64,000 bases of DNA from JAQGMJ01 sp036498945 (GCA_036498945.1 DASYEQ010000135.1:1-64000), one strand, 5' to 3'; shown: positions 1 through 9,257, counted from the stretch's first letter. The notes: a model not told the origin generated them from the letters alone. A program made the numbers and translations.

Positions 1-10
1 CGGTTCCGGA

Positions 11-62
11 ACGGGCTTGCTGTGAAGCTTCGTTTCGGCTGCGGCTGCGGGACGGGCTTGCT
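11..62. repeat. Imperfect ~41-bp direct repeat at the end of the GTPase gene
   Basis: The 11-mer ACGGGCTTGCT occurs at 11-21 and again at 52-62, and flanking bases (CTTCGT and GC-rich stretches) also match at the same 41-bp offset. The second copy covers the stop codon of the GTPase gene. The repeat may continue left of the window. It looks like a local duplication; no function is implied. Confidence 0.45.
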
Positions 63-1221
63 ACGCCGCTTCGTCCGGCGCCGCCTCGGGCTCGGGTTCT
101 TCGTTGGCGCGCTTGAGCTTGGGCGCGGTGAGCATGGCGGCGCGGCTTTGCGGCGTCTCCAGGGTGATGCGCCCCAGCGCGCCGCCGCGGTAGTCGGCGA
201 GCAGCGCGATGGCAGCGCGGTCGAAATCGTAGTTGCCCTCCCCCTTGCCGCGCAGGCCGCGCTGGCGGGCGATGGTTTCGATCAGGGCGATGCCGTCGAG
301 GCCACCGTCGCTGGCGGCGGCCGGCGCCGTGGCCCCAGGCGTGGCGGGGGCGATGGTAGCGCCGGAGGGGGATGCTTCGGCCGGAGCAACGGGTGTGGCG
401 AGGGCTGCGGCGGCTTCGGGCGCCGACGTGGCGGTGGTGGCGGTGGTGGCGTCAAGGGCGGAGGCGCCCGCGGTGGCGCCGGGCGCGGAGGCACCGGCGG
501 CGGTGCCAGCTGCGGATGCGCTTATTGCGGCAAGCCGGGCCGCGACCTTGTAGCGCGTGCCCACCGCCTGCGGGTAGCGGGCGATCAGCAGGTCGGCGAG
601 GTAGATGGCGACTTCGCTCTCGAAGTAGGCGTTGGCGCCGATGATGTGGCTGGCGGCGAGCATCAGGCCGTCGCTTTCGTTGCCGATGTGCGGCCACATC
701 AGGCCTGGGGTGTCGGTGAGCCAGAGGCCGGGGCCGAGGTCGTAGCGCGCCAGGGCCTTGGTGACGGCGGGCTCATCGCCCACCTTGGCGCTGCGCTTCT
801 TCAACAGCGCGTTGATCAGGGTCGACTTGCCGACGTTGGGCACGCCCATGATGAGCATGCGCAGGGGCTTGGTGTAGTCCGCCCCGCCGCCGCGGTGCGG
901 GGCGAGCTTGCGCGCGGCGCTGAGCACCTTGGCGGCCTCGCCGGGCTTCTTGCACGAGACGGCGATGGCGTGGGTGTTCTTCAGGCCGTTGAAGTACTTC
1001 AGCCACTCCGCGGTGGCGGCGGGGTCGGCGATGTCGGTCTTGTTCAAGACCTTCAAGGCCGGGCGCTGGCGGCCCATGCGCATGCGCTCGATCGCCGGGT
1101 TGCCGCTGGCGCCGGGGCAGCGGGCGTCGAGCACCTCGATCACCACGTCGTGCTCGGCCAATGCCTGCTTGGCCTTGTCGGAAGCGGCCACCATGTGGCC
1201 GGGGAACCAGTTGATCGACAT
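61..1221 (-). CDS. YlqF/RbgA-family circularly permuted GTPase with low-complexity insert
   Basis: Ribosome-associated GTPase of the YlqF/RbgA/YjeQ-like class, known to act in large-subunit maturation. The G motifs are circularly permuted: G4 NKTD at residues 60-63 comes before the P-loop GVPNVGKST at 126-134 and G3 DTPG at 170-173. The N-terminal INWFPGHM motif is the family hallmark. The 386-residue length exceeds the usual 280-320 because about 75 residues (roughly 230-305) are almost only Ala, Thr, Pro, Gly and Ser. This tract separates the GTPase domain from the conserved C-terminal part, which resumes around GLDGIALIETIA. No clear Shine-Dalgarno precedes the ATG. Family call firm; the insert is unusual. 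Confidence 0.93.
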   Translation of the reverse strand: MSINWFPGHMVAASDKAKQALAEHDVVIEVLDARCPGASGNPAIERMRMGRQRPALKVLNKTDIADPAATAEWLKYFNGLKNTHAIAVSCKKPGEAAKVLSAARKLAPHRGGGADYTKPLRMLIMGVPNVGKSTLINALLKKRSAKVGDEPAVTKALARYDLGPGLWLTDTPGLMWPHIGNESDGLMLAASHIIGANAYFESEVAIYLADLLIARYPQAVGTRYKVAARLAAISASAAGTAAGASAPGATAGASALDATTATTATSAPEAAAALATPVAPAEASPSGATIAPATPGATAPAAASDGGLDGIALIETIARQRGLRGKGEGNYDFDRAAIALLADYRGGALGRITLETPQSRAAMLTAPKLKRANEEPEPEAAPDEAA

Positions 1222-1555
1222 GCGGAGATGGGAGGGAAAGTGAGGCCGAAAGGCGGATTATGAGGCCAACGCGATGCGCGCGGGGAGGCGAGGGGGCGTG
1301 GGAGGTGTGCGGGCGCTGCGTGGCTGCGTGTTGTACGCGGGCGCGGGTGAGAAAGGCAGGTGACGCGGTGCTGCGTGTGCCGGGCTGGCCGACGGCGCGC
1401 GGGAGGCGCGGCGCTTGGTGCGGACGCCGACCAGGGCGGCTTGCCGCACGTCGCAGCCGCCGGGGATCTGGCTGGCTGCCAGGGCGCCGGCACGGCAATG
1501 CGCGGCGGGGCTGGCGAAGCACGCGCGACGCCAGGCGGCGCTCGGGGCGCGGCGT
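1222..1555. other. 334-bp gap with no recognised gene
   Basis: This GC-rich stretch lies between the lipid kinase stop and the GTPase start, both on the minus strand. Open frames on both strands have Arg/Ala/Pro-rich translations with no family resemblance. No convincing hairpin with a T tract and no strong promoter were seen. Its length suggests that the GTPase gene has its own promoter here, but none could be picked out. Confidence 0.5.
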
Positions 1556-2491
1556 CTAGTCTTCCGGCGGCAGCAGCACCTCGACCACGCCGGCGCGCAG
1601 CGTGACTTCGATGTCGGCGCGCGCGGGGCGCTCGTTGTCTCCGGGCTGCCACATCTTGTCGTCCATGTGCACGTTACTGGCGATGGGTTCGATGCGCAGG
1701 CGCTTGCCGCGCACGGTCGGCAGCACCGGCGGGGTGGGCTTGCCTTCGTGCCAGTCGGCGAGCGTCTCCAGCAGTTCGCCGCGGTGGTGCTCGTCGACCA
1801 TCACCACGTCGAGCAGGCCGTCGTCGGGGCGGGCTTCGGGGGCGAGAAACAGGTTGGGGCCGATGTTGGGGATGTTCATCGCCTCGAACATCAGGTAGTC
1901 GCCGGAGATGTCGCGGTCATCCAGCGTGGCGTTGATGCGTTCGGGCTGGTGGGTTTCGAGCTGGCGGCGCAGCATGCGCAGGGCGTAGCCCAGGGCGGCA
2001 TCGGGGTCCGTGATGGCGGCCAGTGCCCCGGATTCGTCGGCCTTCGGCATCATCCAGGCGAACAGGCCCAGGCCCATGCCTTCGATGAACTGCTCCTCGC
2101 CCCAGGGGCCATGCGCGACGCCGACGTCCAGGCGCGCACGCGCGGCGCGCGGCCAGTGGGCGACGTGGGCTGCCATCGCGTGGCGCATCAATCCCAGGCT
2201 CTGCCCGATGTTGTTGGCGGTGCCCAGAGGCAGGGCGGCGAAGGCAGGGGCGTCGGGCAGGGCGGCGAGGCGCCGCGCCACCCGCGCCACGGTGCCATCA
2301 CCCCCGGCCACCACCACCAGGTCGGCGGGGCGCTTGAGCGCGGTGTCCCAATCCTCCTCGGCGGCGGACTGGTAGAAAACACCGTGCCCGGCCTCCCGCA
2401 GCAGGCCTTCGAGGGCGGCACGGTCGGGGTGCTTCGGGTTTGCCTGCCCAGCACCGCCCGCGCCCGGATTGTGGATCAGGGTGATCTGCAT
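1556..2491 (-). CDS. Diacylglycerol kinase-family lipid kinase (YegS-like)
   Basis: Soluble lipid kinase with the DAGK catalytic fold (PF00781). It has the nucleotide-binding GGDGT at residues 63-67 and PLGTANN near 88-94, both diagnostic of the diacylglycerol/sphingosine kinase superfamily. Members phosphorylate diacylglycerol, phosphatidylglycerol or similar lipids; the substrate cannot be read from sequence. The start at 2491 (MQITLIHNPGAGG) is chosen because the family begins at this beta strand. An upstream in-frame start at 2578 would add 29 non-family residues and run through the divergent surE promoter. Length 311 aa is normal. It is divergent from surE with 87 bp between the starts. 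Confidence 0.9.
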   Translation of the reverse strand: MQITLIHNPGAGGAGQANPKHPDRAALEGLLREAGHGVFYQSAAEEDWDTALKRPADLVVVAGGDGTVARVARRLAALPDAPAFAALPLGTANNIGQSLGLMRHAMAAHVAHWPRAARARLDVGVAHGPWGEEQFIEGMGLGLFAWMMPKADESGALAAITDPDAALGYALRMLRRQLETHQPERINATLDDRDISGDYLMFEAMNIPNIGPNLFLAPEARPDDGLLDVVMVDEHHRGELLETLADWHEGKPTPPVLPTVRGKRLRIEPIASNVHMDDKMWQPGDNERPARADIEVTLRAGVVEVLLPPED

Positions 2492-2520
2492 GAAAGACTT
2501 GAACTCTGCTCTGGAACTTA

Positions 2521-2548
2521 TTGGTATCAAAGGCGCACAAACTATAAG
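2521..2548 (+). promoter_or_regulatory. Candidate surE promoter
   Basis: TTGGTA at 2521-2526 and TATAAG at 2543-2548 are separated by 16 bp and lie about 30 bp upstream of the surE ATG. The match to sigma70 is moderate, and the position in the divergent intergenic region fits. Inferred only from the sequence. Confidence 0.35.
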
Positions 2549-2578
2549 CCGATCCGCCAGTGCTTGAAAGTAGGACAA

Positions 2579-3328
2579 ATGCGCATTCTCATCGCCAACG
2601 ACGACGGTGTTTACAGCCCCGGCATCGCCGCCCTAGCCCAGGTGGCGCAGGAATTCGGCGAGGTGCGGGTGGTGGCGCCGGACGTCGAACGCTCCTCCGC
2701 CGGGCATTCGATCACCGCCTCGCGCCCGCTCTCGGTCAAGCGTACGCCGCTGGCCGGCATCGACGCCTGGCGCACCGACGGCACCCCGGCCGATTGCGTG
2801 GCCCTTGGCGCCTACCTGTGGGACAAGGTGGACGTGGTGCTCTCCGGCATCAACCTCGGCAGCAACCTGGGTAACGGCATCTGGCACTCCGGCACCCTGG
2901 CGGCGGCCAAGCAGGCAGCGCTGATGGGCATGCGCGGCATCGCCTTTTCGACGCCGACCACGGAAAGCGAACCGCAGTTCGAGCTGCTCAAGCCCTGGGT
3001 GCGCACCGTGCTCGACCTGCTGCTCAAGGCGCCCGAATTGCAATTGGTCAACGTCAACCTGCCGGAAAAAATGCCGCGCGGGATTCTGTGGACGCGCCAG
3101 TCGGTGCGCCAATACGACGGCAAGGTGGTGCCCTCGAAAGACCCCTACGGGCGCGCCAACTATTGGTTCACCGTGGTGCCGATCGAGGAGGTCGAAGAAG
3201 GCACCGACCGCTGGGCCACCGAGCAGGGCTATGTCTCGATGACCCCGCTGCGCCTGGACCTGACCGATGGCGAAGGCCTGAAACACGCCGCCGACAAGCA
3301 TCCGCTGGAAAAGGTGCTGTTCACATGA
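2579..3328 (+). CDS. surE: 5'/3'-nucleotidase SurE
   Basis: Metal-dependent nucleoside-5'/3'-monophosphatase (EC 3.1.3.5/3.1.3.6), a cytosolic survival protein. The metal-binding Asp pair is in NDDG at residues 7-10. The conserved SSAGHSIT (39-46) and SGINLGSNLGNG (89-100) motifs, which carry the metal-binding Ser and Asn, are intact. Length 249 aa is normal. The ATG at 2579 has AGGA about 4 bp upstream, and the protein starts with the family's MRILIANDDG. In many proteobacteria surE is followed by pcm, nlpD and rpoS. Here it overlaps an unrelated basic protein by ATGA, so pcm is missing from this position. Confidence 0.97.
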   Translation: MRILIANDDGVYSPGIAALAQVAQEFGEVRVVAPDVERSSAGHSITASRPLSVKRTPLAGIDAWRTDGTPADCVALGAYLWDKVDVVLSGINLGSNLGNGIWHSGTLAAAKQAALMGMRGIAFSTPTTESEPQFELLKPWVRTVLDLLLKAPELQLVNVNLPEKMPRGILWTRQSVRQYDGKVVPSKDPYGRANYWFTVVPIEEVEEGTDRWATEQGYVSMTPLRLDLTDGEGLKHAADKHPLEKVLFT

Positions 3329-3768
3329 GCAGCGACAGTAAACCGGGCCAGGCCGGCAAAAGCGGCAAGCGCGCGCGCCGCCGAGCGGGAGACTTCACCG
3401 CGCCCAGCCGTGCGGCAAAGGGCAAGCCGGCGCGCGAGGCCGGCAGGCCCGGCAGTGCGATGAAGGACAAGGTCGCCAAGGCGCCGAAGGAAGACAGGAC
3501 GACCAGGGCGACGAGGGAAAACAAGGCCGCCAAGCCGCCAAAGGAAAAAGCCGCAGCAGCCTTGAGCAGCCTGATCCGCGCCACCCCGCGCAGTAAATCC
3601 GCGCCCAAGCCGGCGATCAAGGCCGGCACCGGCGCCGCGCGCGGTCCCGCTTTGCCCGGCGGCTGGAAGACCTGCAGCCGCGGCCACCGCTTTCGCGGCG
3701 CCGGTCCCTGCCCGGTGTGCTGGCCCGGCGGGCGTGCCGCCGGCAAAAGCCGCAGGGGCGTCGATTGA
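3325..3768 (+). CDS. Small Lys/Ala-rich protein with C-terminal zinc-ribbon-like motif
   Basis: 147-residue, strongly basic protein. Residues 1-105 are low complexity (Lys, Ala, Arg, Pro). The compact C-terminus has a Cys/His pattern C-x3-H-F-x6-C-x2-C (CSRGHRF then CPVC), which resembles a single zinc ribbon. Similar tails (CPxGHxFxxxxxCPxC) occur on small proteins related to the RNA polymerase alpha C-terminal domain, but that domain is absent here. The ATG overlaps the surE stop (ATGA), so translation is probably coupled to surE. The composition suggests nucleic-acid binding; function unknown. The GC and codon style is that of the neighbours. Confidence 0.75.
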   Translation: MSSDSKPGQAGKSGKRARRRAGDFTAPSRAAKGKPAREAGRPGSAMKDKVAKAPKEDRTTRATRENKAAKPPKEKAAAALSSLIRATPRSKSAPKPAIKAGTGAARGPALPGGWKTCSRGHRFRGAGPCPVCWPGGRAAGKSRRGVD

Positions 3769-3919
3769 ATTGGCGCCTTGCCGCCTCCATGTAACAAGCG
3801 GCTGAACCAACGGCCCCGACAATTCGAACAACTACGCGAACACCCGGCATTGAGCCGGCCGCGCGCCTGTCACGCATTCTGTCATTTGGGCGCGCCGCTT
3901 TACCGTTAAAATTCCGCGC

Positions 3920-6900
3920 TTGAAACTTTCCGCAGAACAGCTGGCCGCGCGCCGCGCGCGCCTGCCGGCGATCACCTATCCCGAAGAACTTCCCGTCTCA
4001 GGCAGGCGCGAAGAAATCGCGCACGCCTTGGCCGCGCATCAAGTCATCATCGTCTCCGGCGAAACCGGCTCGGGCAAGACCACGCAGCTGCCGAAAATCT
4101 GCCTGGAAGCCGGGCGCGGCATCGCCGGCCTGATCGGCCACACGCAGCCGCGGCGCATCGCCGCGCGGGCGACGGCCACGCGCATCGCGCAGGAGCTGCA
4201 AAGCGAGCTGGGCCAGGCGGTGGGCTACAAGATCCGCTTCACCGAAAAGGTCAGCCGCGACGCCTACATCAAACTGATGACCGACGGCATCCTGCTGGCG
4301 GAAACGCAGGGCGACCCGCTCCTGCGCGCCTACGACACCATCATCATCGACGAGGCGCACGAGCGGTCACTGAACATCGACTTCCTGCTCGGCTACTTGA
4401 AGCAGTTGCTGCCGCGCCGGCCCGATCTGAAGATCATCATCACCTCGGCCACCATCGACGCGCAGCGCTTCGCCGAGCACTTCGCCTCAAGCAAAGGTCC
4501 GGCGCCGGTGATCGAGGTGTCCGGCCGCCTGTATCCGGTGGAAACGCGCTATCGCCCGGTGCGCCATCCGGAGATGGACGAGGATGAAGAACGCGACATC
4601 GAGGACGCGATCATTGACGCGGTGGATGAATGCGCCCGCGCCGGCCAGGGCGACATCCTGATCTTCCTCCCCGGCGAGCGCGAAATCCGCGACACTGCCG
4701 ACCTGCTGAACCGCCACGCCACCCGCAACCGCTCGCAGGCGGAAATATTGCCGCTGTACGCGCGCCTCACCGCCGCCGAGCAGGAAAAGGTGTTCCGTGT
4801 TTCCACCAACATGCGGCGCATCGTGCTGGCGACCAACGTCGCGGAGACCTCGCTTACGGTGCCGGGCATCCGCTTCGTCATCGACCCAGGCCTGGCGCGG
4901 GTCAAGCGCTATAGCTATCGCAACAAGGTCGAACAGCTGCAGATCGAAAAGATTTCGCAGGCGGCTGCCAACCAGCGCGCCGGCCGCTGCGGCCGTGTGG
5001 CGGCGGGCATTTGCATCCGCCTCTATGACGAAGCCGATTTCCAGGCGCGGCCGCGCTTCACCGATCCGGAAATCCTGCGCTCTTCGCTGGCTTCGGTGAT
5101 CCTGCGCATGGCCTCGCTGCACCTGGGCGGCGTGGAGGACTTCCCCTTCCTCGAGCCGCCGCCCGGCAAGGCGATTGCCGATGGCTACGACCTGCTGATC
5201 GAACTCGGCGCGCTGGACGAGGAACGCAAGCTCACCCGCGCCGGCGAGGAACTGGGGCGCCTGCCGCTGGACCCGCGCATCGCGCGCATGATCCTGGGTG
5301 GCCGCGACCACCATGCACTCACCGAACTGCTGGTCATCGCCGCCGCGCTTTCCACGCAAGACCCGCGTGACCGTCCCTTGGACAAGCAGGAGGCTGCGGA
5401 CCGCGCGCATGCCAAGTTTGCCGCCGAGAAGTCCGAGTTTCTCGGCTTCCTCAAGCTGTGGAAATACACCGAGGAACTGCGCGACACCCACACCAACCGC
5501 AGATTCGCCCAGGCCTGCCGCGAAAGCTTCATCTCGCCCCTGCGCCTGCGTGAGTGGCGCGATGTGCACAGCCAGCTGGTGCAACTGGTGGAAGAACACA
5601 AGTGGCGCGCCAACACCACGCCCGCCACTTTCGAGCAGATCCACCGCGCCCTGCTCACCGGCCTGCTCGGCAACATCGGCCTGAAGGCCGACGCCGAAGC
5701 GCATTACCACGGCGCGCGCGGCATCAAGTTCTACGTGCACCCCGGCTCCACGCTGGGCAAGAAGGCCGGCAAGTGGATCGTGGCCGCCGAACTGGTGGAG
5801 ACCACGCGCCTCTACGCGCGCAGCATCGCCAATATCGAGCCGCAGTGGATCGAAGAGGCTGCCGGCCACCTGCTCAAGCGCAGCCAGTACGACCCGCGCT
5901 GGGAAAAGCGCGCGGCGCAGGCGGTGGCCTTCGAGCGCGCCAGCCTCTATGGCCTGTTGATCTACAGCCAGCGCCGCATCGACTACGCCAAGGTCAACCC
6001 CACGCACGCGCGCGAATTGCTGATCCGCGGCGCGCTGGTCGAAGGCGAATACGACACCCGCGCGCCATTCTTCGCCCACAACCGCAACCTGATCCGCGGC
6101 ATCGAGGAGCTGGAGCACAAGTCACGCCGCCCCGACGTGCTGGTGGACGACGAACTGATCTTCGCCTTCTACGATGCGCTGATTCCCGCCGAGGTAACCA
6201 ATGGCGCCGGCTTCGAGCATTGGCGCGAGCGGGCGGAAAAGCAGAACCCGAAGCTGCTGTTCCTCAAGCGCGACGACCTGATGCGCCACGAGGCCGCCGG
6301 CATCACCACCGAGATGTTCCCCAAGCAGTTGCGGCTTTCGGCCGGGCCGATGGAATTCTCGCTGTCGTATCACTTCGAGCCCGGCTCGCCGCGTGACGGC
6401 GTCACCGCCACCGTGCCGGTGGCAGCGCTGAACCAGGTCAATGTCGCGCGCTGCGAATGGCTGGTGCCGGGTATGCTGAAGGAAAAGGCGCTGGCGCTGC
6501 TGAAATCGCTGCCGCAAAAGCTGCGCCGCGGCTGCGTGCCGCTGCCGGAGTTCGCGCAAGGCTTTGCGCATGACGTCACGGCCAGCGAGATGCCGCTTGC
6601 CCAGGCCCTGGCGCGCTACATCCGCGACAAGACCACGGTCGCGGTGCCGCTGGAAAGCTTCAAGCTGGAAACCCTGCCGGCCCACCTGATCATGAACTTC
6701 AAGGTGATCGACGAGCACGGCCGCCAGCTCGACCTCGGGCGCAACCTGGCGCAACTGCGCGCCGAACATGGCCAGCGCGCGGTGCAGGGCTTCACCAGGA
6801 CAGCGGATGCCAGGCTGGAAGAGGCCGATGGCCGCGTGCTGTTCGCCGATCGCGTCAACTGGGACTTCGGCGATTTGGAAGAAATCGTCGAAGTCGGCGG

Positions 6901-7690
6901 CCTGATCGGCTATCCGGCGCTGGCCGACCACATCACCCACGTCAACGTCGAACTGTTCGACGAGCCGGAGCAGGCGCTGGTCCACCATCGCGCCGGCCTG
7001 GCGCGCCTGTTTCGCATCCAGCTGGCCGACCAGATCAAGTACCTGGAAAAGGCGGTGAACGCGCGTGCCATCAGCCTGCTCTATGCGCCCTTTGGCGGTG
7101 AGAAGGAACTGGTCGACCAGCTGGTGAGCGCCGGTATAGCGCGCGCCTGCTTGGCCGATCCCCTCCCGCGCAAGCAGGCCGAGTTCACGGCGCGCAAGGA
7201 TGAAGGCAAGGGCCGCCTGTCGCTGATCACCCAGGAGATCGCTGCGCTTACCGGGCGCATCCTCGAGGAATACAGCGCGGCGCAAAAGAAGCTCGCCAGC
7301 GCCAGGACCTTCGCACAGGCGAAGGAAGACATCGATGCGCAGTTGCAGCGCCTCCTGCCGAAGAATTTCGTCATCGCCGTACCCCACGCCCAGCTCACTC
7401 ACTATCCGCGCTACCTGAAGGCGATTGCCACGCGTGTCGACAAGCTGCGCGCCGATCCGGCGCGCGACACCCGCCTGATGGCAGAGATGACGCCGCTGAT
7501 GCAGAATTGGCAGCGCGCGCATATCGCGCAGGCGCGCGCCGGCGGCGCCGGCCGCGATGCGCGTCTGGAAGAATTCCGCTGGCTGCTGGAAGAGTTGCGC
7601 GTCTCGCTGTACGCGCAGGAGTTGCGCACGCCGATGCCGGTGTCGGTGAAGCGCCTGTCCAAGGTGTGGGAGGCTTACCGCAATCTATGA
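3920..7690 (+). CDS. hrpA: ATP-dependent RNA helicase HrpA (TTG start)
   Basis: DEAH-box RNA helicase of the HrpA type, 1256 aa, known in E. coli for mRNA processing and rescue of stalled ribosomes. Walker A GETGSGKTT is at residues 47-55, the DEAH box at 144-147, motif III SAT at 176-178, and motif VI QRAGRCGR around 352-360, followed by the helicase-associated and DUF3418 C-terminal regions. It is shorter than E. coli HrpA at the N-terminus but keeps the conserved ITYPEELPVS lead-in. The only plausible start is TTG at 3920, without a visible Shine-Dalgarno. TAAAAT at 3907-3912 could serve as a -10 placing the transcript start almost on the start codon. The stop overlaps the next gene (ATGA). 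Confidence 0.96.
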   Translation: MKLSAEQLAARRARLPAITYPEELPVSGRREEIAHALAAHQVIIVSGETGSGKTTQLPKICLEAGRGIAGLIGHTQPRRIAARATATRIAQELQSELGQAVGYKIRFTEKVSRDAYIKLMTDGILLAETQGDPLLRAYDTIIIDEAHERSLNIDFLLGYLKQLLPRRPDLKIIITSATIDAQRFAEHFASSKGPAPVIEVSGRLYPVETRYRPVRHPEMDEDEERDIEDAIIDAVDECARAGQGDILIFLPGEREIRDTADLLNRHATRNRSQAEILPLYARLTAAEQEKVFRVSTNMRRIVLATNVAETSLTVPGIRFVIDPGLARVKRYSYRNKVEQLQIEKISQAAANQRAGRCGRVAAGICIRLYDEADFQARPRFTDPEILRSSLASVILRMASLHLGGVEDFPFLEPPPGKAIADGYDLLIELGALDEERKLTRAGEELGRLPLDPRIARMILGGRDHHALTELLVIAAALSTQDPRDRPLDKQEAADRAHAKFAAEKSEFLGFLKLWKYTEELRDTHTNRRFAQACRESFISPLRLREWRDVHSQLVQLVEEHKWRANTTPATFEQIHRALLTGLLGNIGLKADAEAHYHGARGIKFYVHPGSTLGKKAGKWIVAAELVETTRLYARSIANIEPQWIEEAAGHLLKRSQYDPRWEKRAAQAVAFERASLYGLLIYSQRRIDYAKVNPTHARELLIRGALVEGEYDTRAPFFAHNRNLIRGIEELEHKSRRPDVLVDDELIFAFYDALIPAEVTNGAGFEHWRERAEKQNPKLLFLKRDDLMRHEAAGITTEMFPKQLRLSAGPMEFSLSYHFEPGSPRDGVTATVPVAALNQVNVARCEWLVPGMLKEKALALLKSLPQKLRRGCVPLPEFAQGFAHDVTASEMPLAQALARYIRDKTTVAVPLESFKLETLPAHLIMNFKVIDEHGRQLDLGRNLAQLRAEHGQRAVQGFTRTADARLEEADGRVLFADRVNWDFGDLEEIVEVGGLIGYPALADHITHVNVELFDEPEQALVHHRAGLARLFRIQLADQIKYLEKAVNARAISLLYAPFGGEKELVDQLVSAGIARACLADPLPRKQAEFTARKDEGKGRLSLITQEIAALTGRILEEYSAAQKKLASARTFAQAKEDIDAQLQRLLPKNFVIAVPHAQLTHYPRYLKAIATRVDKLRADPARDTRLMAEMTPLMQNWQRAHIAQARAGGAGRDARLEEFRWLLEELRVSLYAQELRTPMPVSVKRLSKVWEAYRNL

Positions 7691-8490
7691 GCGAACAGGA
7701 ATCAAGCGGCCGCAGCTTCGACAGCCTGCATAGCCCGCCGGGCAAGCGCATCGGCGTGGTGGTGGCGTACCAGCGCGCCATCCTCAGCCAGTTGCGCCCG
7801 GCGATGCTGGCCCTGGCGCTGGGCCCGATGCTGCTGTTCGCCGTCGCCTGGGCGATCATTTTCTGGGCCAGCTGGGGCTGGTGGCTGCACACCTTCGCCA
7901 CCATGATGTCCTGGGCGCCCTGGGTCGGCCACTGGTTCACCCCCGACCCGGGCGCCGGCAGCGGCTGGTTGGTCACTACCGTGGCCGGCATCGTCGCCTT
8001 CCTGGTCTACGTGCTGCTGGTGCTGGCGACCGCGCTCACCTTCGTTGGCGTCTTCGGCATGCCGCTGATGCTGCGCCATGTGGCGGGCGATTACCCGGGC
8101 CTGGCGCGGCGCCACGGCGGCACCTTCGCCGGCTCGCTGTCGAACGCGCTGTGGGGCGTGTTCTGGTTCCTGCTGCTCAATGCCGTCACACTGCCGCTGT
8201 GGTTCATTCCCCTGGTCGGCTGGGCGATTCCCCTGCTGCTCCTGGGCATGCTCAACGCGCGCATCCTGCGCTACGATGCGCTGGCTGATCACGCCGACGC
8301 GCAGGAACTGGAACAGCTGATGCATTCGCCGCGCCTCTACTGGCGCGTGCTGGGCATCGGCGGCGCCCTGCTCAACATCGTGCCGGTGCTGTGGTTCTTC
8401 TCGCCTACGTTGACCGGCCTGGCCTTCATCCATTACGCTTTCGCGGCGCTTGACGCGCAGCGCCAAAACACCAACAAGGATCCCGCATGA
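7687..8490 (+). CDS. EI24-domain integral membrane protein (CysZ-like)
   Basis: 267-residue polytopic membrane protein with hydrophobic segments near residues 38-65, 95-120, 150-185 and 215-250, matching the EI24/CysZ family (PF07264, former DUF540). CysZ is a sulfate transporter in enterobacteria, but most betaproteobacterial relatives are uncharacterised, so sulfate transport is not claimed. The start overlaps the hrpA stop (ATGA), and its own stop overlaps the next start in the same way. The three genes therefore form a tight translationally coupled operon. Confidence 0.8.
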   Translation: MSEQESSGRSFDSLHSPPGKRIGVVVAYQRAILSQLRPAMLALALGPMLLFAVAWAIIFWASWGWWLHTFATMMSWAPWVGHWFTPDPGAGSGWLVTTVAGIVAFLVYVLLVLATALTFVGVFGMPLMLRHVAGDYPGLARRHGGTFAGSLSNALWGVFWFLLLNAVTLPLWFIPLVGWAIPLLLLGMLNARILRYDALADHADAQELEQLMHSPRLYWRVLGIGGALLNIVPVLWFFSPTLTGLAFIHYAFAALDAQRQNTNKDPA

Positions 8491-9257
8491 ACTTCGGACT
8501 CATCATCATTGGCGACGAAATCCTCTCCGGCCGGCGTCAGGACAAGCATATGGCCAAGGTCATCGAGGTCCTGAAGGCGCGCGGACTGAAGCTTTCCTTC
8601 GCGGAATATCATGGCGACGACCGTGCGCAACTGGTGAACACCTACAGGCGCACCTTCGCGCTGGCCGAAGCCGGCGAATGGTGCATCTTCAGTTGCGGCG
8701 GCATCGGCGCCACGCCGGACGACCATACCCGCCAGTCCGCCGGCGAAGCCCTGAACGTGCCGCTGCAACTGCATCCCGAAGCCGAGGTGCACATCCGCGC
8801 CCGCGCCGTCGAGATGAAATGGGAGCTGACGCCGCAGCGCCTGGCGATGGGCGAGTTTCCCTTCGGCGCCGGCATCATTCCCAACCCGTACAACAAGATC
8901 GCCGGCTTCACCATCAACCACCACTGGTTCGTCCCCGGCTTCCCGGTGATGGCCTGGCCGATGATCGAATGGGTGCTCGACACCCATTATGCGAAGCACT
9001 TCAACCACGCGCCCTACCTGGAGAAGTCGATCTTCGTGCTGGAGCTGGGCGAATCACAGGTCATCAACATGATGACCGAAGTGGAAAAGAACCCCCTGGT
9101 GAAAACCTTCAGCCTGCCCTCGGTCGGCGATGACAAGACCCCGCGCCACATCGAGCTCGGCGCCAAGGGCGAGCCGCACGCGGTGGAACAAGCGCTGAAA
9201 TACTTCCAGGAGGAAGTGGTGAAGCTGGGCGGGGTGTGGCGCGAGAGCCTGAAATAA
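8487..9257 (+). CDS. Molybdopterin-binding-domain protein (CinA/MoaB-like)
   Basis: 256-residue protein of the competence/damage-inducible CinA N-terminal family (MoCF_biosynth, PF00994). The opening GLIIIGDEILSGRRQDKH and the ligand-loop signature GGIGATPDD near residues 72-80 are typical. It has no C-terminal amidohydrolase domain, so it is the short form seen in betaproteobacteria. The MoaB/Mog fold binds molybdopterin in authentic cofactor enzymes; in CinA-type proteins the substrate is an ADP-ribose-like pyrophosphate. Neither is certain here. It overlaps the EI24 gene by 4 bp. No terminator with a T tract was seen after it. Confidence 0.87.
   Translation: MNFGLIIIGDEILSGRRQDKHMAKVIEVLKARGLKLSFAEYHGDDRAQLVNTYRRTFALAEAGEWCIFSCGGIGATPDDHTRQSAGEALNVPLQLHPEAEVHIRARAVEMKWELTPQRLAMGEFPFGAGIIPNPYNKIAGFTINHHWFVPGFPVMAWPMIEWVLDTHYAKHFNHAPYLEKSIFVLELGESQVINMMTEVEKNPLVKTFSLPSVGDDKTPRHIELGAKGEPHAVEQALKYFQEEVVKLGGVWRESLK

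Noticed and set aside
1415..2578. Upstream in-frame extension of surE
   Set aside because: The SurE fold starts at MRILIANDDG with its own ribosome site at 2572; the extension is antisense to the lipid kinase.
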